Origin: Algoriphagus iocasae
Lineage (GTDB): Bacteria > Bacteroidota > Bacteroidia > Cytophagales > Cyclobacteriaceae
Direction of reading: 5' to 3'
NCBI RefSeq assembly: GCF_014206875.1
Contig: NZ_JACIJO010000001.1
Location: forward strand, 868,001 to 932,000
DNA: 64,000 nucleotides
The translations under genes and the position numbers were made by a program. The notes beneath the pieces are model-generated. The model was given only the letters and a program-made list of their open reading frames with translations. It ran no database searches and was not told where the DNA came from. Shown one piece after another: positions 32,904 to 40,340 of this stretch (positions within the stretch are counted from its first letter, which is position 1; each line of letters begins with the position of its first letter).

Positions 32904-35900
32904 ATGGCTGAATCGATCTTTCAAACTTATCTGAACAGATTGACTGACTTGTCTTCAAAAAACAAGTCGCTGTACATACCTAAAATCGAAGGCTCGGGAT
33001 TAATAGATCTTTACGATTTCGAATTCTTAAATGGAGAACCATCTTTTGAAATTGTAAGAAAATTAATTCAGGCCAAAAAGAAAATTCCATTAATTCCTGA
33101 GTCTGACCCAAGACAAGCTCAGACAAATTCACTTTCCAAATCACTTTCCAGACTTAATTTTAGAGATCTACTGACTCAAGAAGAAACAGGAGATCATGCA
33201 TTGGTTCTCTCTTGGCTTTTTGTGGAAGGAAAACTGATTAATGGGCAAATTTTACGAGCTCCTTTATTGATGTTCCCGATTTCTCTATACAAAGAGAAAG
33301 ATCATTGGTTTTTGTCAATAGAAGGCTCTTGGCAATGGAATCCAGCTTTTCTTTTGGCGTACCAGCATGCCTATCAAACAGAAATTGATTCGGATCTCCT
33401 TGAAGAAAACTTAAATTCTTTATCTACAGACCCCACTGAATTTAGAACCCAACTCGCCAAAATTCTCCAAGAGAATTTCTCAATTCATGTAAGTTCGAAT
33501 CTTTTTGAAGATCGAATCCAGCCTATTCCCATTTCCCAAAAATCATTGGATAGTTCCCAATTTCAGGATGGGAAAATCAGTTTAAAGAATTATTCGGCTT
33601 TGGGGCTTTATGCTCAAAAAGGAAGTTTTCTTTTTCAAGAATATGAATCATTAATCAAGCAATTTGGAGATAAAAAGCTGGAAGAGTTATTTCTTGATCA
33701 ATATGCATTCGATAAGGAACTTCCATCTCCCAGAGAAGATCAAATGTTTCCAATTTTTCCATTAGATGCTTCTCAGGAGCATGTTTTACATTCAGTGAGA
33801 AGAAGGAAAAGCTTGGTGGTAGAGGGTCCTCCTGGCACCGGTAAATCGCAATTGATATCCAATTTGGTGTCAGATTATATTGCCCGAGGGAAGAAAGTCT
33901 TGGTGGTTTCGCAAAAACGAGCTGCCTTGGATGTGGTGTATGAGCGATTGGAAAAGGCAGGTTTTGGTGAATTCTTGGGCTTGGTTCATGACTTCAGAGC
34001 GGATCAAAAACTGCTTTTTGAAAAGATTAAGGTTCAAATTGATTCCATTGAAAAATACCAGGAACTCAACAGGGGCATTGATAGCATGCAGTTGGAGCGG
34101 GATATTTCAGTTCTTTCAAAAACTATTGAGCGTCTTTCTTCAAAATTCGAAGAGTTTAGATCTGATTTGCTTGATTCAAGTAAGAGCGGATTGCCGATAA
34201 AAGCCATGTACCTTAAGTATAATAAAAAACTTGAGGCAGGATTATCACCGGAATCAGGATTATTAAAGTTGGATTGGGAAGAGGTTTCTCAATTCAAAAA
34301 GGAATTCAGAATCTTTAAATCTTTCTATAAAAAATTTCAGGGGAGTTTTTGGGAAAACAGGAATTCATTTGAAAATATCGAACCGCATCAATTTGCAGTG
34401 ATTGAGGAAGTGCTTAAGCAAATTGAGAATCTAAGTTTTGGTGAAATTCCGTTAAAATGGGATCGAAAAACTTACGATGAAATACTAAAGGAAATCCTAA
34501 TTAAGGGTGGTTTTTCTAAACGAATTAGGCAACTTCAGAGAGGGGTTGAAAATTCCGAAAAACAGCCTTTATTACTTGATTTGGTCATTTTTGATGATAA
34601 AAGACCGGAATTGAATTCAGTTCAAAGCGTTTTGAAGAATGCTCTAAATAGAATTGCTACCAATCAATTAGGTGTCCCGGAATCCCTTGATAAACTGAGA
34701 GAGGAGGCAAGTTCTATACAAGAGAAGTTGAATTCTTGGTCTGGCAAATTTTTGATTTCATGGCAAAAAAATAGGTATCCGGGTTTTGCTGATTGGCTAG
34801 ATAAGAATAGCCTGAAGTTCAATTCAGAAAATCTAAAACTTGGGATTAGAGAACTTGAAGTCTTAGGAGAAATCCATTCTGAAATGAATGCTTTACCGAA
34901 GTTTCCTGGTCTTGAACTTTCTTTAAGTACAATTGAAAGTGAATTACTAGAAATAGAATGTGCACTTTTATGGATTGATCAATGGAAAAATGAAGCATTG
35001 ATTTCTAGTGTTTTGGATTGGAAAGATGCTGATACTAATTCCGAAGATCTGGTCGGTTTTCTTGGTTTGCTTGGAGATTCTGTTGAAGAGTTTGAACAGA
35101 AACTGATTTCTTGGAAAATTTATTTTTCAAATGTGCAGATTGAGAAATTGCTTTTTGATGATTTGAAGGTTGACGATGGGAATCTTTATCAGACTTTTTC
35201 TGAACTTAATGCCTTTGATCAGTTTTTGGCGAAATGGGAGGGAACAAGAAAGCAATTGGCAGATAAAATTTTAGCTGGTTTTTCTGATCGGGGTACAGAA
35301 GATCAAATTCTGATTTTTGAGAATTCATGGTTTGCATGTTGGATTTCTGAGCTTGAAAAGAGAAATCCAATTTTGGCCGAAGCTGGAGGATTGAAACTGG
35401 AACAGGAAATTGAAGAGCTGAAATCTTCAATTTTGGAAAAAAGATCAATTGCCAAAGATGTTGCGCTGCTTCGATTACGGGAGCAGATGAGTTCTAATTT
35501 GGAATTTAACCGTCTTGGTAATCGACTTACCTATCGGGAATTGTCTCATCAGGTGAATAAGAAGAGGCAAAAATGGCCGATCAGGAAATTAGTCGGTGAA
35601 CTCGGGGATGAGGTTTTTAGATTGTTGCCATGCTGGCTGGCAAGTCCTGAAACTGTCTCGGCGATTTTCCCAATTGGAAATGTTTCAAGTCCATTTTTTG
35701 ATTTGGTAATATTCGATGAAGCTTCACAATGTCAGGTGGAGCGTGGGCTTCCTGCCATGTTGAGGGGTAAGCAGGTGGTGGTAGCTGGTGATTCAAAGCA
35801 ATTGAGGCCTTCGGATTTTTATCAGGTGAAATGGGAGACTGAAGAGGAAGGTCTGGAATATGAGACTGAATCTCTATTGGAATTGGCGGGATATTATTTC

Positions 35901-36797
35901 GAAAATCGACAATTAAAAGGGCATTATCGCTCTGCTGATCCAGCTTTGATTTATTTTTCGAATACTCATTTCTATGGAAACCTTCTGGAGACCTTACCTG
36001 ATTATCCAACTTCCCGGGCAAATAAACCCGCATTTTCTTGGCTGAAAGTGGAGGGGATCTGGGAAAATCAAATCAATAAAACTGAGGCTGAATCCGTTTT
36101 TGACTTGGTGAATAAGTTGATTTCTGAAAAGCCGAATGAAACTATTGGGATAGTGACTGGTAATTATTTCCAGATGGAATTGATTCGGGAAAAGCTTTGG
36201 AAAGCTGGGCTGCAGGGACAGTCGATCAAAGTTCGGAATATTGAAAATGTGCAAGGAGATGAGTTTGATCAGGTGATTTTATCCTTGGGCTATGCGCCTA
36301 ATAGGCAAGGGAAGTTGGTCACGAATTTTGGTTTGTTGGGCAAGGCTGGTGCTGAAAATCGAATGAATGTGGCTATCAGTAGAGCTAAAAGAAATTTGCA
36401 TGTTGTGAGTAGTATTGAGCCGACTGACTTTACCCCGTCCCAGTTGAAGAACTTAGGAATTTCCCTTCTAAAAGAGTTTTTGACTTTTGTTCAGACGCAA
36501 GCTACCTCTCCTGGAGTTGACTCTTTTGAATTGAATGTGAATGGTTTTGAAGTGGATTGGAGCTTGAAAAATTATCTTACCACTCACTATTCTTCTTATT
36601 CTAAGGATATTCCTTCTACAGTGATGGATTTAAAACAAATTGAAGATTCTGGCGAGGAGCTAGCTGTTTTGACAGATGATCAGCGTTTTTTTAATACAAG
36701 TACTGCCAAAGCTGCTATGGCTTATCATCCGATTTTGCTGGAAGAAAAAGGATGGAACTGGGTATGGAAATGGAGCAGGGAAGAGTTTTTAAAATGA
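32904..36797 (+). CDS. DUF4011-type superfamily 1 helicase with C-terminal nuclease-like domain
   Basis: Large ATPase of 1297 residues. The N-terminal part (1-270) resembles DUF4011, with TDLSSKNKSLYIPKIEG and GQILRAPLLMFPISLY. The helicase core is split: Walker A VEGPPGTGKSQLI (about 307-318), a long coiled insert of about 550 residues, Walker B DLVIFDEASQC (DEASQ at 938-942), VVAGDSKQLRPSDFY, RSADPALIYFSN, and motif VI RMNVAISRAKRNLHVV (about 1151-1166). The last 100 residues look like the Vsr-like MTES_1575 nuclease domain (VLTDDQRFF, AYHPILLEEKGWNWVWKWSREEF), yet the usual E-x-D/C-D-G nuclease core is not seen. Relatives occur both as core genes and in defence islands. HipBA lies 178 bases downstream. 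Confidence 0.85.
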   Translation: MAESIFQTYLNRLTDLSSKNKSLYIPKIEGSGLIDLYDFEFLNGEPSFEIVRKLIQAKKKIPLIPESDPRQAQTNSLSKSLSRLNFRDLLTQEETGDHALVLSWLFVEGKLINGQILRAPLLMFPISLYKEKDHWFLSIEGSWQWNPAFLLAYQHAYQTEIDSDLLEENLNSLSTDPTEFRTQLAKILQENFSIHVSSNLFEDRIQPIPISQKSLDSSQFQDGKISLKNYSALGLYAQKGSFLFQEYESLIKQFGDKKLEELFLDQYAFDKELPSPREDQMFPIFPLDASQEHVLHSVRRRKSLVVEGPPGTGKSQLISNLVSDYIARGKKVLVVSQKRAALDVVYERLEKAGFGEFLGLVHDFRADQKLLFEKIKVQIDSIEKYQELNRGIDSMQLERDISVLSKTIERLSSKFEEFRSDLLDSSKSGLPIKAMYLKYNKKLEAGLSPESGLLKLDWEEVSQFKKEFRIFKSFYKKFQGSFWENRNSFENIEPHQFAVIEEVLKQIENLSFGEIPLKWDRKTYDEILKEILIKGGFSKRIRQLQRGVENSEKQPLLLDLVIFDDKRPELNSVQSVLKNALNRIATNQLGVPESLDKLREEASSIQEKLNSWSGKFLISWQKNRYPGFADWLDKNSLKFNSENLKLGIRELEVLGEIHSEMNALPKFPGLELSLSTIESELLEIECALLWIDQWKNEALISSVLDWKDADTNSEDLVGFLGLLGDSVEEFEQKLISWKIYFSNVQIEKLLFDDLKVDDGNLYQTFSELNAFDQFLAKWEGTRKQLADKILAGFSDRGTEDQILIFENSWFACWISELEKRNPILAEAGGLKLEQEIEELKSSILEKRSIAKDVALLRLREQMSSNLEFNRLGNRLTYRELSHQVNKKRQKWPIRKLVGELGDEVFRLLPCWLASPETVSAIFPIGNVSSPFFDLVIFDEASQCQVERGLPAMLRGKQVVVAGDSKQLRPSDFYQVKWETEEEGLEYETESLLELAGYYFENRQLKGHYRSADPALIYFSNTHFYGNLLETLPDYPTSRANKPAFSWLKVEGIWENQINKTEAESVFDLVNKLISEKPNETIGIVTGNYFQMELIREKLWKAGLQGQSIKVRNIENVQGDEFDQVILSLGYAPNRQGKLVTNFGLLGKAGAENRMNVAISRAKRNLHVVSSIEPTDFTPSQLKNLGISLLKEFLTFVQTQATSPGVDSFELNVNGFEVDWSLKNYLTTHYSSYSKDIPSTVMDLKQIEDSGEELAVLTDDQRFFNTSTAKAAMAYHPILLEEKGWNWVWKWSREEFLK

Positions 36798-36841
36798 TTT
36801 TACCAGTATTTATATTTACTATATCTAAATTTCTAATTTTT

Positions 36842-36857
36842 GAATGATAAATCATTC
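36842..36857. promoter_or_regulatory. Operator-like site 1 upstream of hipBA
   Basis: GAATGATAAATCATTC, two 7-base perfect inverted arms around AA. It is the best copy of four related sites at 36842, 36883, 36919 and 36960. Probable HipB-type operator, by analogy with the four operators of Escherichia coli hipBA. Confidence 0.6.
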
Positions 36858-36882
36858 TTTATAGCTAATTTATGTATTTAAT

Positions 36883-36898
36883 GAATGATAAATAATTC
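36883..36898. promoter_or_regulatory. Operator-like site 2 upstream of hipBA
   Basis: GAATGATAAATAATTC, 15 of 16 bases identical to site 1, start-to-start distance 41 bases. Confidence 0.55.
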
Positions 36899-36918
36899 AA
36901 ATAAAATATATAATAAAT

Positions 36919-36934
36919 GTATGAAAAATCATTC
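36919..36934. promoter_or_regulatory. Operator-like site 3 upstream of hipBA
   Basis: GTATGAAAAATCATTC, 14 of 16 bases identical to site 1, start-to-start distance 36 bases from site 2. Confidence 0.5.
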
Positions 36935-36959
36935 ATAAACTTGTAAAATTAGTATTAAT

Positions 36960-36975
36960 GAATGATATTTGATGC
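36960..36975. promoter_or_regulatory. Operator-like site 4 directly before the hipB start
   Basis: GAATGATATTTGATGC, 12 of 16 bases identical to site 1; ends at the base before the ATG, 41 bases from site 3. Binding here could block translation initiation region or transcription. It is the weakest copy. Confidence 0.4.
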
Positions 36976-37311
36976 ATGGACTATAATGCTCTAAGTGATT
37001 TACAAATTATTCGTCAGATTGGAGAGTTCGTCAAGGCTGAGCGCATTCATCAGCAAAAATCCCAAGATCAGCTTTCCAAAGAAGCGGGGATCAGTCGATC
37101 CACTCTCAGTCTTTTGGAAAGAGGTGAAAAGGTGAATCTAATTACTTTGATTCAGGTCCTTCGTGTGCTGGATCGTCTGCAATGGATGGAGGCGTTTGAG
37201 GTAAAGAAGACGATCAGTCCGATAGATTACATCAAGCTTCAAAAGAAGCATGAGCGTCAACGCGTTCGTAATTCAGATATGGCAGCTGATAATCCACCTT
37301 TAGAATGGTAG
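36976..37311 (+). CDS. HipB-like XRE antitoxin
   Basis: Helix-turn-helix protein of 111 residues. HTH at about 25-60: HQQKSQDQLSKEAGISRSTLSLLERGEKV, of the XRE type that forms dimers on palindromes. The rest is a short helical tail with IDYIKLQKKHERQRVRNS, which probably contacts the toxin. Its stop overlaps the hipA start by seven bases, the normal coupling of antitoxin and toxin. Four operator-like sites lie upstream and point to autorepression. Confidence 0.92.
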   Translation: MDYNALSDLQIIRQIGEFVKAERIHQQKSQDQLSKEAGISRSTLSLLERGEKVNLITLIQVLRVLDRLQWMEAFEVKKTISPIDYIKLQKKHERQRVRNSDMAADNPPLEW

Positions 37312-38609
37312 TAGGGGCGGAAATCTGGATTTGGGATAAGTTTGCGGGTGCGATACTTTGGGATGAAGTGGGGCAGATCGGAAGTTTTGAATTTGATCAA
37401 GGCTTTCTTCGATCTGGTTTGGATATTTCTCCCGTGAAAATGCCTTTGGCAAGTGGAAATAGGATTTTTAGGTTTCCCGAACTGAGAAAATCAAGGACTG
37501 ATGCATTTGATACTTTCAAAGGACTTCCAGGATTATTGGCAGATATGCTTCCAGATAAATATGGAAATCAATTGATCAATGCTTGGCTCACCCAAAACGG
37601 AAGGCCTGCAGACAGTTTGAACCCTGTGGAGCAGCTTTGTTTTATTGGAAAGCGGGGAGTGGGAGCATTAGAGATTAGACCTTCATTTCGGCAGGAAGCT
37701 ACAAAGCCAAGTGAATTAGAAATCGATAGTTTGGTCAATATCGCCGGAAAAATCCTTAATGCCCGGGAGGACTTCCAGTCCAATTTAAGCGTAGATGAAC
37801 AGTCTGCTTTATCAGATATCCTCAAAATCGGCACATCGGCAGGAGGAGCAAGAGCGAAAGCGGTCATTGCATTCAACCCAAAAACTGGAGCCGTAAAAAG
37901 TGGTCAAGTGAAAGCTCCGAAAGGGTTTTCGTATTGGATCATCAAATTTGATGGGGTCCATGATTCACAATTTGGAGTGACTATGGGCTATGGAAGAGTG
38001 GAGATGGCCTACTATCTAATGGCTGTGGAGGCGGGAATCGAGATGAATGAAAGCAGGCTTTTGGAAGAAAATGGCAGAGCCCATTTCATGACGAAAAGAT
38101 TTGATCGTACTGATGATGGTCAAAAAATCCATATGCAAAGTCTTTGTGGACTGCGTCATTTTGACTTCAACCAAGTAGGATATTTTAGCTATGAGCAGGT
38201 TTTTGAAACGATGCGGATGTTGCGGCTTTCCTATCCAGAGGCGGAGCAGATGTTTGTCCGAATGGTATTCAATGTATTGGCTAGAAACTGCGATGATCAC
38301 ACGAAGAATTTTGCATTTCTGATGGGGCAGGATGGAAAGTGGAAACTTTCGCCAGCTTATGATATCTGTTATGCCTACAGACCTGGCAGCATGTGGGTGA
38401 GTTCACAGTCGCTTATGGTCAATGGAAAAAGGGAAAATATCCAGGATATAGACTTTTTAGAGGTCGCAGGTAAAATGAATATTAAAAATCCAGAAGAAAA
38501 GATTGAACGAGTAAAATCCACAATTAGAAAATGGGATGATTTTGCTTCGGCCGTAGGGGTAGATAAAAAACTGAAAGAATCGATCCAAGAAACATTGCTG
38601 GTAAGATAA
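37305..38609 (+). CDS. HipA-family serine/threonine kinase toxin
   Basis: Kinase toxin of 434 residues. The N-terminal subdomain (1-130) has the family YGNQLINAWL and GKRGVGALEIRPS; the flexible P-loop is GTSAGGARAKAVIAF (176-190), where Ser178 is the possible autophosphorylation site. Catalytic loop NVLARNCDDHTKNFAFLM has Asp330/331 and Asn335; the metal-binding Asp is Asp353 in LSPAYDICYAY. All kinase residues are intact, so the toxin is probably active. In E. coli it phosphorylates GltX and induces persistence; the target here may differ. Confidence 0.95.
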   Translation: MVVGAEIWIWDKFAGAILWDEVGQIGSFEFDQGFLRSGLDISPVKMPLASGNRIFRFPELRKSRTDAFDTFKGLPGLLADMLPDKYGNQLINAWLTQNGRPADSLNPVEQLCFIGKRGVGALEIRPSFRQEATKPSELEIDSLVNIAGKILNAREDFQSNLSVDEQSALSDILKIGTSAGGARAKAVIAFNPKTGAVKSGQVKAPKGFSYWIIKFDGVHDSQFGVTMGYGRVEMAYYLMAVEAGIEMNESRLLEENGRAHFMTKRFDRTDDGQKIHMQSLCGLRHFDFNQVGYFSYEQVFETMRMLRLSYPEAEQMFVRMVFNVLARNCDDHTKNFAFLMGQDGKWKLSPAYDICYAYRPGSMWVSSQSLMVNGKRENIQDIDFLEVAGKMNIKNPEEKIERVKSTIRKWDDFASAVGVDKKLKESIQETLLVR

Positions 38610-38615
38610 TCCGGG

Positions 38616-39386
38616 TTAAATATATCCCACCAACTTATAAACTAAGATTCCGATCCATTCTTTGACGAGTTTATGCCAATTTTCAAGTGATGAGGGGTTT
38701 GGATAAACAAAAGCTGGAAAATCGTATTTGGTGTCGTGACTATAGTAGTCTGTTGGAAAAGTTTCTGTTTTTAATCCGACTTTATCAAAGCAACCTTTCG
38801 CTCGATACATATGAAAAGCAGAGGTGATTAATAAAAATTCCTCATCTGTATCGATTCCTTTTTCCTCCAAAAATGTTTTGGTGAATTGTGCATTCTGCGC
38901 GGTATTTTTAGCCTGATCTTCAATCATTACATCTTCTGAAGGAACGCCAGTCATAATCAGAAATCGCTGTAAAAGTTCTGCCTCGGATTGTGGATTGACA
39001 GGATTCAGTCCTTGTCCACCAGTAATCAGAATTTTTTTGATTTTCCCCATTCGATATAGTTGGAGCGCATGGGTAATCCGATCTGCTCCTTTATTAAAGA
39101 AGGTGCGGTCATAAGCAGTTTTGCTAAGATTGGTCACTCCTGTCAATACAATTCCAAATTCGTGGGTTTTGATTTCATTGAAATCTTTAAAATCAGGTTC
39201 CCAAGCTAGTATAGCTTGATTTGCGATAAATTGATTAGTAAAAAACCAAAGCAGGATAATTCCTATCCAAAGACTTCTCTTTCCCCATTTCTTTTTGACA
39301 TATAATGCTCCTATAACTATCAAAATGCTAATGATTGTCAAGGGCATTGCTAAAAAGCTCAGGAATTGGGAAAGGTAGAAAAACAT
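38616..39386 (-). CDS. YdcF/SanA-like DUF218 membrane protein
   Basis: Inner-membrane protein of 256 residues of the ElyC/SanA/YdcF family (DUF218). Two N-terminal helices (LSFLAMPLTIISILIVIGALYV and SLWIGIILLWFFTNQFIANQAIL) anchor a periplasm-facing domain. Motifs are FGIVLTGVTN, DRITHALQLYRMGKIKKILITGGQG and ITSAFHMYRAKGCFDKVG. The family takes part in cell-envelope carbohydrate metabolism, but no reaction is known. Convergent with hipA with six bases between stop codons. Confidence 0.9.
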   Translation of the reverse strand: MFFYLSQFLSFLAMPLTIISILIVIGALYVKKKWGKRSLWIGIILLWFFTNQFIANQAILAWEPDFKDFNEIKTHEFGIVLTGVTNLSKTAYDRTFFNKGADRITHALQLYRMGKIKKILITGGQGLNPVNPQSEAELLQRFLIMTGVPSEDVMIEDQAKNTAQNAQFTKTFLEEKGIDTDEEFLLITSAFHMYRAKGCFDKVGLKTETFPTDYYSHDTKYDFPAFVYPNPSSLENWHKLVKEWIGILVYKLVGYI

Positions 39387-39577
39387 GGGTGACTTGAGGT
39401 TTTCACAAAGAAAGGATGGAAAGACTCAATTTTCAAATTCAATGTTCACGCTTTGAAGTTCGAAGGAATAATTTATTTAATTAATATGTATATCCGCTTT
39501 TTTACCAGTAGACAAGGAAAAATGGGTTTTGAAGAACACTTCAACGTGCTGAAGACAGTGGACTGTCGTCTATGACC

Positions 39578-39633
39578 GATTATCCGCGAATTCTTAACTC
39601 ATTCTTTAACTACTGGCTCCATTGCGGATAATC
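39578..39633. repeat. 10-base inverted repeat with 36-base spacer
   Basis: GATTATCCGC at 39578-39587 and its exact complement GCGGATAATC at 39624-39633. The only such pair in the gap that has long arms and a spacer of this size. Confidence 0.7.
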
Positions 39634-39672
39634 ATATTAATTAATTAGGTATTTATTGCATTTAACGTCTAT

Positions 39673-39693
39673 TATTTAACTAAGTGTTAAATA
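39673..39693. promoter_or_regulatory. Palindromic operator-like site
   Basis: TATTTAAC-TAAGT-GTTAAATA, 8-base perfect arms around 5 bases, 86 bases before the start of the small secreted protein. Likely recognised by a dimeric regulator if functional; the regulator is unknown. Confidence 0.35.
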
Positions 39694-39778
39694 TTTTGCG
39701 ATCTGTTATTAAATTGATCAATATATAACTAACTTATATTTAGTAGTTTTTCTGATTTTTAATCTAAAGAAAAAAAAT

Positions 39779-40201
39779 ATGAGATTTTTATTTCTTCTGA
39801 TACTCTTAATTGACCCTATTGCTCTATTGGGTAAATGGAAATTAACCTTTGCAGAGGCAAATTTCAATTTGGTGAATTCTGCAGCATTTAAGGCTACGCC
39901 AAAAGTTCAACAAGATGAGATCCTTGAAGTGAATGAGCTTTATTTAACAAATGCTTATTATGAATTTAAGGAAGATACGGTTTACTGGACTGATGTTAAT
40001 CCGAGGAAAAAGGAGGTTGTTTTAAAAAAGGGGAAGTGGCTGATCATTGGAGATATTCTTAGAATTTTTGATTATGATAAAATTTACACTTACAACTATT
40101 TAATTAAATTGAATGGAAGTGAAGATGAATTACAGACAAGAATGATTTTTCCAAATGGCGATATCGCTAGGAGCAAAGAGACTTTTGAAAAGGATGATTG
40201 A
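39779..40201 (+). CDS. Small secreted hypothetical protein
   Basis: Protein of 140 residues, exported by a short hydrophobic N terminus (RFLFLLILLIDPIALL). The rest looks like a small lipocalin-like beta barrel: LLGKWKLTFAEANF, YYEFKEDTVYWTD, VLKKGKWLIIGDILRIF, MIFPNGDIARSKETF. I do not recognise a named family. AT-rich upstream region; no neighbour on the same transcript is evident. Confidence 0.65.
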   Translation: MRFLFLLILLIDPIALLGKWKLTFAEANFNLVNSAAFKATPKVQQDEILEVNELYLTNAYYEFKEDTVYWTDVNPRKKEVVLKKGKWLIIGDILRIFDYDKIYTYNYLIKLNGSEDELQTRMIFPNGDIARSKETFEKDD

Positions 40202-40340
40202 ATTTCACACGATAGCTACAAGCATGGTGCATTCAATTATTTGGCTTTGAGAATTGATCATTGAATATTGTCCAATAATCATTTCCAAATTCTTTTGCTC
40301 AACATTTCTTTAAATCCATCTCATCGGGTTATTTTTGAAC

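Larger units (their letters stand above)
39387..39778. other. 392-base gene-free gap with several inverted repeats
   Basis: AT-rich, no ORF of plausible length on either strand. It holds four palindromic elements: GACAGT-GG-ACTGTC (39554-39567), GATTATCCGC (39578-39587) repeated inverted at 39624-39633 with a 36-base loop, and TATTTAAC-TAAGT-GTTAAATA (39673-39693), plus a looser pair CTTCA/TGAAG near 39540. It might carry operators for one of the flanking genes or remains of a mobile element. No terminator is seen. A short run MGFEEHFNVLKTVDCRL is open at about 39520-39570 but has no recognisable homologue in my reading. Confidence 0.6.

Noticed and set aside
35617..36033. Minus-strand ORF of 138 residues opposite the helicase
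   Set aside because: Lies over the Walker B and following helicase motifs; shadow ORF.
39520..39640. Possible decayed transposase fragment in the gap
   Set aside because: A short run MGFEEHFNVLKTVDCRL is open, but I cannot match it to a transposase family with confidence, and it has no target-site duplication that I can see.
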